From NCBI GenBank assembly GCA_033557675.1, contig JAWQRM010000660.1, forward strand, positions 1 to 20,629: a stretch of DNA of 20,629 bases. Direction: 5' to 3'. Under the pieces are notes generated by a model, which had not been told where the DNA came from, searched no databases, and saw nothing but the letters and a program-made list of their open reading frames with translations. This DNA is from Coptodactyla brooksi. Its lineage: Eukaryota > Arthropoda > Insecta > Coleoptera > Scarabaeidae. This document shows positions 8,599-18,058 of the stretch, one piece after another. The position numbers and the translations under genes were made by a program. Within the stretch, counting starts at the first letter, position 1; each line of letters starts with the position of its first letter.

Positions 8599-9540
8599 CC
8601 GAGACTCCAGTGAATCAAGCAGAAGTGAGTTTGGAGGAAAGAATACAAGAAATTTTAATGAAAGGTATGGAGGATTATAATATGCAATTTGAAGGAGAGA
8701 TTGTGTTAGATTTCGACACATCCACCACAGTTAATGACGGTCAGTATATTTCTTAGTGTTTAGATGCGATGTTCGTTCCGCAAAGTCGCCCGGCGCCCTC
8801 AAGTCCCGCCAAAGAGACGCCACGTCCCAAATCTTGTTTACCATAAGACGAACCACTGGTTAGCGTTAGTAGTAGAAGTAGAGTCGTCGCGAAACCTTTG
8901 TCGTATTATGGTTGTTGTGTTCTGTTATCTTAATATACGTTTTGTACAATTGCTCGTGTATCGCTTTAATACCACCATCTACAAATACCCTATAATAATA
9001 TTCTTGAAGACGAGGAAACAACCGCAAATTTAGCAGAAGAAGATCATTGTCCATTAAAGGATGACATCGACACGATTATAAATTGGCGACAGTAAATTAC
9101 TGGACAAGTGGAAAAAAAGGATATTTGAAACTAGAAACCGTGAAAAATAAATATCGAAAAGTAACATCAAATAAACAATTACAAAGATGGGCGATGTATA
9201 TTAAGACAAAAGGCATATACCGAGAAAAATTTGCAGAAATTACAGAATTTGTTATTAACCAAGCCAGAGCCGCCATAGACAACAAATGGCCACTACATGA
9301 CATCGATATCCGCAGAAGGGCTATACTAGCTAGAAATGAAAAGAATTTGTCTCCTCAACAGTTCAAATCGTCTCATAGCTGGATGCAACGCTTTAAAACA
9401 GCAAATAGGTTGTGAGCAGAAAAATTACAAAATTTGTATCTCAAATACAAATTGGAAATGTCATGACCGTGTAAAAACACTAGCTAAAGAATTTGTAAAA
9501 GAAGCAATGCAACAAAACCAAATACATGTCCCTTAGAATA
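8589..9540 (+). pseudogene. CENP-B/Tc5-type HTH DNA-binding protein, transposase-related, broken
   Basis: The core is the 110-codon frame 9083-9415. It contains YWTSGKKGYLKLETVKNKYR, then VTSNKQLQRW, then HDIDIRRRAILARNEKNLSP and FKSSHSWMQRFKTANR. This is the two-helix-bundle layout of CENP-B-type/HTH_Tnp_Tc5 DNA-binding regions of pogo-like transposases and their domesticated relatives. A one-base shift at about 9412 restores VSRKITKFVS, the usual continuation. Upstream in another frame, 8589-8756 encodes an acidic stretch (EVSLEERIQEILMKGMEDYN) and 9000-9095 encodes EDEETTANLAEEDHCPLKDD. Acidic residues before the YW-x-SGK block are plausible for the N-terminus. The intervening 8757-8999 has stops, so it is either an intron or decay. 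No DDE catalytic domain follows. It is probably a dead transposase fragment. A spliced host gene is less likely. Confidence 0.65.
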
Positions 9541-9581
9541 CCAATAATATAGATCAGAGCGGTTTTAACTTGGAATCCTAT

Positions 9582-10155
9582 GCTTTCTTTTGGAAAGGAA
9601 TACCAACTACTACTTAGTACTTTTTACCCGTAATTTCTAACCCTTATAAATCCCTTCAAAAGTTTTTACGTCACGCAGAAAACAAACACTGTGTTAAATT
9701 TTATCAAAATCAGCACCCGTGAAAGAACGAATTTTTATTGGCGTAGTTAACTCCAACCAACCCTAAATGTCATAAGTGTCTTATTTTATCACAAACATCT
9801 TACTGTGTGACTAATTTACGGTTATTCTACAAAGTGTTTTCTAAATACCTAAGAGTTTTATCCCGTTATTCTTACGGATAGAGGGTATACAATATCCCCC
9901 GTAATTTCGCAGGGTGTGGTCTGCGGTGAACAGGAAAAACATGTAACTAATATTTTTAAACGTGCTATTCGTATATTTAACGACGCGAAAATCGATAGGG
10001 TAGTTTTTAAATTATTCCAAAATACAAGCGAATAAACTTTTTCCCTCAATTTGTAACTTATTACTCGCCTCAGGAGCTTTTAGGGCACGTATAAAAAATA
10101 TGTAAACCTTATTTTTGTTCATTTTATCGCTGTACCAAATTGCATCGAAATCGGT
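9582..10155. repeat. Direct repeat D, long copy
   Basis: This copy starts GCTTTCTTTTGGAAAGGAAT and ends GCATCGAAATCGGT. It matches 10495-10870 closely, apart from a block at about 9883-10073 that the second copy lacks. It contains short phrases such as AATTTTATCAAAATCAGCAC, reminiscent of non-coding parts of insect repeats. I cannot name the family. There are no TG...CA ends and no flanking target duplication. Confidence 0.75.
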
Positions 10156-10494
10156 AATTTTCAAATTGTTTTGGTTTGCTTTTCGAGTGAGGAGCCAACA
10201 TGTGACATTTGTAGGGATATAGCTGTTGTAACACGTGCTTGGTGTAAACAATTCCCGTGTTTAAAATATCTTTTCACGCTTTTCATTCCTGTCAGCGATA
10301 TATCGAATAAATATAATATTCTACAAATAATTAAATTAGTAATATAGAATCCAATGTTCGGGATATTTAAAATTTTTTTTAATTGTTGCCTATAAACTTC
10401 TTACAAATAAATATTTCTTTTTATATTTTATATCGACTTTATTATTTAAAGAATACAAGGATAAGTTACTCCACGAAACATCTACAGAGATGTT

Positions 10495-10870
10495 GCTTTC
10501 TTTTAGAAAGGAATACCAACTACTACTTAGTACTTTTTACCCGTAATTTCTAACCCTTATAAATTCCTTCAAAAAATTTTACGTCACGCAGAAAACAAAC
10601 ACTGTGCTAAATTTCATCAAAATCAGCACCCGTGAAAGAACGAATTTTTATTAGCGTGGTTAACCCCAACCAACCCTAAATGTTATAAGTGTCTTACTTT
10701 ACCACAAACATCTTACTGTGTGACTAATTTACGGTTTTTCTTCAAAGTGTTTTCTAAATACCTAAGAGTTTTATCCCGTTATTCTTACGGAAAGAGCTTT
10801 TAGGACACGCATAAAAAATATGTAAACCTTTTTTTGTTCTATCGCTGTACCAAATTGCATCGAAATCGGT
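10495..10870. repeat. Direct repeat D, short copy
   Basis: This is the second copy of the 9582-10155 repeat, in the same orientation and 339 bp further on. The alignment joins GGAAAGAG directly to CTTTTAGGACACG, so about 190 bp of the first copy are absent. It stops at GAAATCGGT, the same point as the first copy. Confidence 0.75.
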
Positions 10871-12688
10871 GAGTGACAGTTGCAGCAGTTCCCTTGTTAG
10901 TCAGAACTATGTGGCGGTCACGGTTGGTATCATATTGTTATGTTCTACTTTTTACCATACTACATTCCTGACTTAATAGTATTAGTTGTTTGTTTATCAC
11001 AGTCATAAGAAATGCTAATGCATAAATTAAGTTTACCGTAAATCGTTAGCTATAACAATATTATGTTCGACAGGCTGCTTTGCCGAAACAACAATGGAAA
11101 TGCTTATGAATGTAATTTACAAATTGGACGGAGTCATATTGGGGTGAATAATATTGCGTGAATCCCATTTTCGAATCAGCAATTATCGGTAATAATCCAT
11201 ATTTAATAGGGAAAGGTTATACCCAGTAGCTTTGACGTTCCCATGTTGCCGCCATTGTGTGTGGTTTTCTAATTATTTAACGGTCGATTATTTATCGCGC
11301 CCAGATAATTAATTGGCAAAATTCCAGTGCCGCCGCAACCTCTAATAACACGCTCGCAGGCTCCGAATTAACAGGTCCTTTTTCGCGTAAACAAAAATCC
11401 TGCGGTGTTCATACACTTCGATACTCTGCAATTGAACCGAAAATTACAATACCTGTAATTACGTAAAACCATAATTGAACAGAATTGAATCTTTCTCAAT
11501 TCGGTGTGCTTATTTTAAGAACGAACCATTCTGGGTTGATAAATGACGAAATAATGTTGGAGGTTTAGTAGTTATGCGCCTAATTAAACGCGGAGATAGT
11601 ACTGTATCAATCAACTGCACAAATTAATATAGCGTTGAACTCTGTGAACGTTTGCAGTTATTAATAACGTCAAGCGCGGCGTGACATTTTTCAATTTAAA
11701 ATTGTACCTTTATATCGTTCAATTTACGTTTACGCTTGCAGTATAATAACGTTTTTAAATGTGAGCTACGCAGAATCCATCATGGTGGAACCGCGGTACG
11801 TACATAACGCTTTATCAGTATTGAGATGTCCAGACATCTCAACAGAGGGGGCGATATCTGGGATAGCCATCCCTGGGTCCTGCTTCCTAGCTTTTCCAGT
11901 CCGACTACCCGGCTTTCCTGCAGGGTTCAAAGGAGACAACCGGAAGTAAGGAGAATTTAGCGTCACCGGAAAATCTAGCAAACTAGCTGGGAAACTAGCG
12001 CACCCCTCCCGAGTAAAACGGAACGACAAAAATGAAAATTAATTTTTTTAATTCTCCGCCCCTCCGTCTGGAAGACCACTCAGAATCTAATAAGGTTCTT
12101 AAGTGGATTTGCCATCGACTGCACGAACAAATTAAGCACAGCGGCCCCGTTAGCTACAAAAGGAAATAAAGGGAATATTATCTTGGAGCCTTTACCGAAA
12201 AAAGAATTAAAGAATAGGAAGGAAGCGTATTTCAGCCAACTCTAGTAATTTTTACTCCAAGAGGATTTGTCAATATGTCTAACACATTGTAAAAATTATC
12301 AACAAATAACTACTTTAGTGTATGATAGAATCACAGTGCGTAATATAAAAATCAGTGCAAAATAAGCCTCGATAAACAAACAAGCGACAATTAGATCAAG
12401 AATGTAGTATAGCAAGAAAGTATAACATGACAATAGGTCACCAACCGCGATACGAGAAGTGCTGAGTAACACAACAAACGGAAATACTTAAGTAAGATGT
12501 GAAATTAAGATTTAGTGATCCGGAGTAAGGGTACTCAAGATCGTTAGACCGTTGGTTATATTTAAATAATATGTATGTGAATATAAGTGAAATAAACGAA
12601 CTGATTTAAGAACCACAAGAAAGGTAATCTTTGGTATACGATGGGTTATTTCAGCTGAACACTAGAACAAGTAAAAAGTGGAGCGAGG
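10871..12688. other. Unassigned sequence
   Basis: No gene was recognised. A perfect 10-bp inverted repeat lies at 11821-11842 (TTGAGATGTC, CA, GACATCTCAA). Around 11780-12030 the sequence is relatively GC-rich and carries overlapping frames on both strands (62 and 87 codons). Neither shows a domain. The remainder is AT-rich without visible repeats. Confidence 0.4.
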
Positions 12689-12838
12689 AGTGACCTTGAC
12701 CTTTATTATTCCAAGCAGAATTGTCTGGGAGACCTTCTCGCGTAAGCTTTAACCCCGAGGAGAAGGTTGACCTTGACCTCGGACCCAGGTAATTTGTAGA
12801 TCTTGGGCTTGCACAACGAGTGACCTTGACCTTGATTG

Positions 12839-13204
12839 TTAAAGGGAGAGGATTCTAGAATTGGCTAATGGGATATATTCTCCTAAGTGACACATGAAGT
12901 AGCCAGAAAGATACATGTCAATAAAATATAAGAAGGCAAATAGAAAACAATAGAGGACAGCTGCGGAAAGCAATAGCTTCAAGGTCATCTGCACGACCGG
13001 GGCCGTTTTACTATTCCAGGAAAAAACTTTGAAGAGAAAGTTGATCATGACCTTGAACAGAGGTATTCGATAGACCTTGGGCTTGATGAAGCAGCTAAGC
13101 AGAGAGATATATGTGAACAAAATATGAGAAAACTCATTTATCATTACAGCCATTGAAGTGCACATTAAATGTCTGCTAATGTCATTAATGTGCGTTAAAT
13201 GCAC
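12839..13204 (-). pseudogene. Hydrophobic frame in the array, unit 1/2
   Basis: A 121-codon open frame crosses units 2 and 1. Its middle reads MTLKLLLSAAVLYCFLFAFL, then YFIDMYLSGYF, a likely membrane-spanning segment. Unit 4 (14188-14430) encodes the parallel MTLKLLASIAVIYCFLFGFL, then YFADIFLLGYF. Unit 5 has a stop-broken equivalent beginning MTLKFLVSIAVLYY. Aligned codon by codon, units 1 and 4 differ in 17 of 32 codons, and 8 of those are synonymous, more than chance would give. I do not recognise the protein. It may be decayed exons of a membrane protein or a repeat-encoded peptide. Confidence 0.35.
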
Positions 13205-13410
13205 ATCTTATAGTCTGTTTGTAATATCTGTTTATAATATACCTATAAACATTTCCACATATTGTATTATATTTAATACTTTATGTCACTGGCTAACTCA
13301 ATTTAATTTCACACAAAAAATCTATAGTTCTTGATATCCGATATAAATTTCATAATCTTCACAACTCTCTGCACATGATTACAGGGTCCTATATTAAACA
13401 ATTGACGATA

Positions 13411-13447
13411 CCTCTGATGATGATCTGAAAAGATCGAACCGGTCAGG
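13411..13447 (+). ncRNA. Hammerhead-ribozyme-like motif, degenerate copy
   Basis: The order of elements is CCT, CTGATGA (13414-13420), one extra T, a GATC/GATC stem with TGAAAA loop (13422-13435), GAA, CCGGTC, AGG. CCT and AGG would pair as stem I. This copy has GAA followed directly by CCGG, so one A of the usual GAAA is missing. Cleavage activity is doubtful. Confidence 0.35.
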
Positions 13448-13467
13448 AAGAACAAAGTAAGCCATTA

Positions 13468-13830
13468 TCAAAGCCATTGAATATTACTATTTAATAGTGA
13501 AGGATTGACCTTCACTATTCCAGGAAGAAAGTTTCCTAATAGGAGACCTCCCCCTATAAGTTTTAACCTTGAAGAGAAAGTTGATAATGACCTTGAACAG
13601 AAGTATTTGGTATCTTTTCGGTCCATTAACAACGAGGAAAAGTTGAGGAAGAGCTGGAAAAGATCTAAAGCGAAGACCAAGGGATATATGAAGCAGCTAA
13701 GCAGAAAGATATATGTGAGCAAAATATGAGATAATTCGTTTATTATTACAACCATTGAAGTGAACATTAAATCTTTAATCTTATAGTTTTTTCTAATATC
13801 TGTTGATAATAGACCTATAAACATTTTCAC
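13468..13830 (-). pseudogene. Hydrophobic frame in the array, unit 3
   Basis: This 120-codon open frame has the segments ELSHILLTYIFLLSCFIYPL and VFALDLFQLFLNFSSLLM, then a serine-rich part. The latter is related to YPLVFLSVLLQFFFNISLL in unit 4, so the same ancestral frame is seen in two units. No known domain is visible. Whether it was ever translated is uncertain. Confidence 0.3.
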
Positions 13831-13976
13831 ATATTGTACTATATTTAACGCTTCATGTCACTGGATAACTCAATCCACACAAAAAATCTATAGCTCTTGG
13901 TATCGGATATAAATTTAATAATCTTCACAACTCTCTACACACGACTACAGGGTCCTATATTAAACAATTGACGATA

Positions 13977-14014
13977 CCTCTGATGATGATCTGAAAAGAT
14001 CGAAACCGGTCAGG
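13977..14014 (+). ncRNA. Hammerhead-ribozyme-like motif, better copy
   Basis: CTGATGA (13980-13986) is followed by T, the GATC-TGAAAA-GATC stem-loop (13988-14001), GAAA (14002-14005), CCGGTC (14006-14011) and AGG. In hammerhead terms these are the CUGANGA core, stem II, the GAAA core, a minimal palindromic stem III (ACCGGU), and a U-C cleavage position. Stem I is CCU/AGG. Penelope-like elements are known to carry hammerheads with very short stem III. The single U between the core and stem II is not canonical. Confidence 0.45.
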
Positions 14015-14187
14015 AAGAACAAAGTAAAATATATCAAACCTATTAAATATTATTATTTACACTTAAATCTATCTTAAAAGTGAGAAGCCAAATGGAGAAC
14101 AGTAGAGGACAGTAATAAAAGCCACCAGTTTGTTTGTTTCAGCAAGAAAGTATCATAATTTCCTAATGAGAGATCTTCCCATATAAG

Positions 14188-14430
14188 CTATAACTTCCAA
14201 AGTTGACCTTGACCTTGAACAGAGGTTATTGATAGAACTTGAGCTTGATTAACGTTATTTTTTTCGTTCTTTAACAAGGAAATGTTGAAGAAGAACTGAA
14301 GAAGAACCGAAAGGAAGACTAAGGGATACCTGAAGTAGCCAAGTAGAAAGATGTCAGCAAAGTATAAGAAGCCAAATAGGAAACAGTAGATTACAGCAAT
14401 CGAAGCCAACAGTTTCAAGGTCATACGCAC
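14188..14430 (-). pseudogene. Hydrophobic frame in the array, unit 4
   Basis: This 80-codon frame starts two codons upstream of an MTLKLL motif and contains two hydrophobic segments. It ends SITSVQGQGQLWKL. The GQGQ residues are encoded by the CAAGGTCAAGGTCAA run that also forms two overlapping TCAAGGTCA sites. It is the clearest version of the shared frame. No signal for a splice site or a continuing exon could be assigned. Confidence 0.35.
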
Positions 14431-14996
14431 GACCGAGCTTCACTTTTACTATTCGAGGAAGAAAGTTGACCTTCACCTTGAGCATAGGTAATTGATAGAC
14501 CTTGGACTTAATTAACGTTATCTTCCCCGTCCATTAACAACGAGGGAAAGTTGAAGACGAACTCGAAAGGAGCCGAATGGAAGACCAAGCCATATATGTA
14601 GTAGCCAAATAGAAAGATGTATGTCGACAAATTATGAGAAGGCAAATAAAGTATAGTAGAGGACAGCAATGGACACCAAGAATTTCAAGGTCATCTGCAC
14701 GACCGGGACTGACCTTCACGTGTACTCTTTCAGGAAGAAAGTTTCGTAATTACCTTATAGGAGACCTTTCTCTATAAGCTTTAACTTTGAAGAGAAGATT
14801 GATCTTGACCTTGAACAGAGGTAATTGAAAGACTTTAGGCTTGATTGATGTTACCTTCTTTGTTCAGTAGAGACGAGGTAAAGTTGAAGAACATCTGGAA
14901 AGAAGACGAAAGCAATTACGTATATTTATTATAATTCCTTGACCTTTATTGGTCCAAAGAGAAGAGAAGGCTATTGGATGACTTTGACCTTGAACG

Positions 14997-15385
14997 ATAA
15001 AAGAGGTTGAAACTTGTTAAAGTGGTGTGGTAGATACATTTACATTTTATTGTACCGTTAAGATATCTGTATTGCCTGTAAATGCGGCAACAGTTACATT
15101 ATCTGTTTGTGGGAAGTCGAGCAATCACTTCGGCCTTTCAAAGAGTTTTCCTTTATTCTCTGTTCGGGTGAGTTTATCCCGAGTTTGTTCCCTATATCTG
15201 CATTTCTCACCCCATTCATTGATCTCATCCTTGCAGTTCTTCCTATGCAGAAATCCTAGTTTTAATTTACTTAAAATCCCAGAAAATTTCCTTAAAACCG
15301 TTACCATACAGTGATGAATTTTAGAGCAATATTCTTTTCTTTAATATTGGAGGATATGGTGGAATGTATGACAACCGCAGTATCG
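14997..15385. repeat. Dispersed repeat R, copy 1
   Basis: This copy starts ATAAAAGAGGTTGAAACTTG and ends near GGAGGATATGGTGGAATG followed by a GCAGTAT motif. It is matched at 18854-19292 and 20320-20590. It lacks about 55 bp (TCATCACCACAATCCATCAG and following) that both other copies have. It abuts the TCAAGGTCA array rather than satellite sequence. Frames on both strands (95 and 60 codons) show no domain. Confidence 0.75.
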
Positions 15386-16337
15386 CATGCGTTCGGTGTT
15401 CAGAGGCTGTTGATTTGCTTTGGTTGTTAACGTGTAACGTTTCGGGACAGGTAGGAATTTAATCAATTACTACAATTAAATTAAGAGGCAGCGAAATGTT
15501 TTCTTGTTAAAGTAAGTTCTTAACTCCGATGTTGTTGATAGTTCGACAGCACAAGTAGAGTAGTTTCGCGAAAGACACGAAGAAAAGTGGTGGGGGGAAT
15601 GGCCCACCCAGCGTTAGAGTTCGTGTTACGAACTTGTCGAATTGAACATGACGTGTTTTCCTCACATAAATAGTTTATTCATGATGCAAAAAGTGTTCGT
15701 ATTAGAAACAAAAGAAAAATAGAAACTAAACAATATAAATATGAAAGTTGAGGTGTTACACCGCATATAACTTTCTCTTACGCTGCCAATAGATGAATTT
15801 TGGTGTCAAAGCCTTTGATGTCAAAACTAAGCAGTTTTTACAGTAGCAGCGCGAATTAGAGTTGAAATTAGTAATTTAGTGTTACTTATCGTGCGTTTTG
15901 TGTTATCAAGTTAATGAATACATAACAATTACCTAAATTTAATAACGCGTACACTATTAGCACCTTGTGAGAACAATTCCAGGAACATCAAAGCTTGTGG
16001 TTTATAGCGAGAATTGGAATTGGAATGGCCGATATTAGCTGCCAGCCGAACTTAGTTGACCATAAAGCTAAATATGTCGTAATATACTCGTTTGTAGTGC
16101 GTGTACCTTTCCTAGAAACTATGGCTGCCCTTTGTCCCCGTTTAACAGGACAAATGCGTAATTGCGATCGTCAATCAAAATAGAAATCTTGAATGGCGCG
16201 CCGAAATAAACTAGCGGAACTGTTGGGTCCAGGAATTCCAATTACGAATACTAGATAGAAACCTCAGAAACTTCTGTACCCTTTATTTCATCACAAAACT
16301 GAATATTACTTACGTAGAAGTATTAAAACACCTTTTA
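15386..16337. other. Unassigned sequence
   Basis: Nothing was recognised. A 62-codon plus-strand frame at 15995-16183 has no domain. A short GAATTGGAATTGGAATGG run (16010-16027) is a trivial repeat. Confidence 0.4.
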
Positions 16338-16545
16338 AATTCTTGTGTAGGTTGACATCCTCGTTTCGTCTTAATATGAAGGTGTTGCGTTTTCATCCGA
16401 TTAGTTTTTTGCAATTCACGGCGTTGATGACGTCATGTTTGTAGATTTCTAGGGCCTCTCTGGTGTCTACTTTATTACCTCAATTGTACAAGGCTCGTGC
16501 CGACATTTATTGAGGTGTTCGGCGTAATTGGAGTCGGTTCTATTG
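16338..16545 (-). mobile_element. Solitary Penelope-like repeat fragment
   Basis: This matches the 406-bp unit of the 4620-6046 array. It contains TTCTTGTGTAGGTTGACATC, GATGACGTCATG, and the reverse complement of the codons for SNYAEHL with an internal rearrangement. Several internal blocks are deleted, so it is about half length. It has the same orientation as the array about 10 kb away and lies about 330 bp upstream of the candidate host promoter. Confidence 0.75.
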
Positions 16546-16878
16546 AACCTGTTTGGCCGATATATGGCATATTGCAGAATTAGTTGCAAACTAATTTGTA
16601 TACCCAGTTTAGTTTACATTTGTCTACGATTTCAATTTCCGCTTAAAGAATATTCTTTTCTTTTGTGTGTCAGACTTGTGGAAGAGCTTAAGAACGGAAT
16701 TTAAATAAATACTTGTCGTATTAAACGAATAAATGATTGCCGGTAGTTCTTTGAAAGTTTTTTCTTGTTTTTTTTTTGGGGGGAGTACGTATTCAATTTT
16801 ATGGGCGCATGATCGATTTCGTATAGTGGCGCGGTTTTGGGGCAGAGGGCGCAAGAACGCATTGGCGGGTTAGCTTCG

Positions 16879-16914
16879 TATAAATGCGAGAAGCGCACCG
16901 CGGTCGGTTCAGTT
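16879..16914 (+). promoter_or_regulatory. Core promoter: TATA box plus initiator
   Basis: TATAAA lies at 16879-16884 and the arthropod initiator TCAGTT at 16909-16914. The predicted start A (16911) is 32 bases downstream of the first T of the TATA box, which is the expected spacing. An inverted CCAAT-type pentamer (ATTGG, 16861-16865) lies just upstream. The local sequence is GC-richer than its surroundings. I saw no convincing DPE. Confidence 0.6.
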
Positions 16915-17153
16915 TGAATGCTGGCGCTGATCTTGGAACATCAGAAATCACCTCAGCATCCAAGAGAGCAGAGTATAGAGAATAGCCTTCAATCCGAGTT
17001 TGACGAGTGCGCCATCTATTAACTTTCAGTAGAAATCGGTAAAGAAAGGTATAATTAAAAACTTTGGTGACTTCGATGACAACAGTTCCACGTTTTGTGT
17101 AATTCCTCGTGTTAAACACAGTAGTTCAAATAAACTTTCGCTGCTTCCCCCTG
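16911..17153 (+). other. Predicted 5' leader of the downstream gene
   Basis: The sequence between the predicted start site and the ATG at 17154 is about 243 bases. It contains a 34-codon upstream ORF (16918-17022) whose ATG is only seven bases from the predicted start. A second tiny ORF begins ATGACAACAGTTCC at 17077. A stop (TAA, 17100-17102) in frame with the main ATG excludes an N-terminal extension. Confidence 0.5.
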
Positions 17154-17220
17154 ATGATGTACCCGTTCCTGATTTATCAAGCGTTCTTCTACATACTTTG
17201 CCTCCTTTTTACCGATACAG
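17154..17220 (+). CDS. First coding exon of a probable secreted or membrane protein (partial)
   Basis: The two consecutive ATGs at 17154 and 17157 start MMYPFLIYQAFFYILCLLFT, then DT and the first base of a split codon. This is a typical signal peptide or signal anchor: short polar start, about 16 hydrophobic residues, then T-D-T. The exon ends at ACAG followed by GTAAGA (17221-17226), a consensus splice donor, in phase 1. The second ATG has the better context (A at -3). The reading rests on four independent features: TATA box, initiator at correct spacing, signal-like N-terminus, and donor site. No second exon was recognised in the window, so intron 1 would exceed 3.4 kb. The gene's identity cannot be told from 22 residues. 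Chance association is the main alternative. Confidence 0.55.
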
Positions 17221-18056
17221 GTAAGAGCGCGCTTGTTCTTTTTGTGTTATTGAAAAAAGACATACTGTAAAATAGGGCCTTTTTTCAAGTAACATCTGAA
17301 GTAAAGTTTATACGATCGGTAATTTATGAAGTCGACAAATAGCGACTGTCACGGTTGTTTAATGTTCGATACAATGAATTGTGATTGAGCAAACAGTAAT
17401 TTATCACAACCTCACGTGATGACAGTCTGTATAAGTAATGTGCGCTATGTTTGCGCTTGAATCCGTCAATTGCGAAATTTATTTACGAATTTTTCAAAAT
17501 AACGTTAGGTCGTTTCGTCTTTGTCTCCTCCACGAAAAGGGGGCATCGCCATACGTTTTAAAATTGCCACCTTTCGAATTTTTCCTCCGTGAATACTGTG
17601 TAAACTGTTTAGTTTTACCTGAGTGCTCTCTTTTTATGCCCCCGATAAAAATAACTGCGGATACCGAGGGGGTGTTGAAAAGATTTCAAAAACTTCCACT
17701 CTGCCTTTAAGTAAAATTTTCGACGGGGACACAAAAATGGAACAAACCGTTAATTATATCGGGTTCATATGCAAATACTCTCGAGTTTCGTCTTCTCTCT
17801 GTTCTGGCTATTCTGAACTGGCACACCGTTACCTTGCTATTTTTAGTTGTAGACGCTGCTTCAAAATGCATTAATTAGGTGTTCTATGCATAATTTGTAT
17901 ACGACAAAGCCGACATACTACTCCTGTTATTTTAAACTTTATAATAATAACTATTGTGCGATTCTTAAGCATTCCTAATCGGGAATGATTGATTATGATA
18001 ATTATAACGCAAGTAGCGTGGGGAAGACAGGGAGATACCTCTTGTCTCCCTTATTA
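17221..18056 (+). other. Putative intron 1, left part; otherwise unassigned
   Basis: No transposon or repeat partner was found here. Overlapping frames at 17438-17710 and 17623-17874 show no domain, and neither is preceded by an acceptor that gives a convincing continuation of the first exon. An ATGCAAAT octamer lies in the region near 17769. Confidence 0.35.
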
Positions 18057-18058
18057 TA

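Larger units (their letters stand above)
12689..14996. repeat. Diverged tandem repeat array with TCAAGGTCA sites (six units)
   Basis: Approximate units are 12689-13002, 13003-13500, 13501-14065, 14066-14439, 14440-14707 and 14708-14996. Shared blocks in order are CTATTCCAGGAAGAAAGTTT, then ATAAGCTTTAACCTTGAAGA, then TTGACCTTGACCTTGAACAG. These are followed by GACCTTGGGCTTGAT, CCATTAACAACGAGG, AGCCAAATAGAAAGATGT, and TTTCAAGGTCATCTGCACGA. Units two and three replace the last part with a segment of about 300 bp that carries a hammerhead-like motif. Unit length varies from about 270 to 560 bp. On the minus strand several units keep long frames (121, 120 and 80 codons), so the ancestor may have been protein-coding. 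Confidence 0.75.

Noticed and set aside
9582..10870. Direct repeats as LTRs of a small retrotransposon
   Set aside because: The repeats lack TG...CA ends, a primer-binding site, a polypurine tract and target duplications, and the spacer of about 340 bp has no coding potential.
11761..12029. Overlapping 62- and 87-codon frames on opposite strands in a GC-richer patch
   Set aside because: The GC content alone lengthens frames. Neither translation resembles a known protein, and no splice signals were convincing.
16624..17119. Three minus-strand frames of 65-106 codons over the promoter and leader
   Set aside because: They overlap the better-supported plus-strand promoter and exon, and none has a recognisable domain.
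17438..17874. Frames that might be exon 2 of the gene starting at 17154
   Set aside because: I found no polypyrimidine tract plus AG that joins phase 1 to a recognisable continuation, and the translations show no domain.
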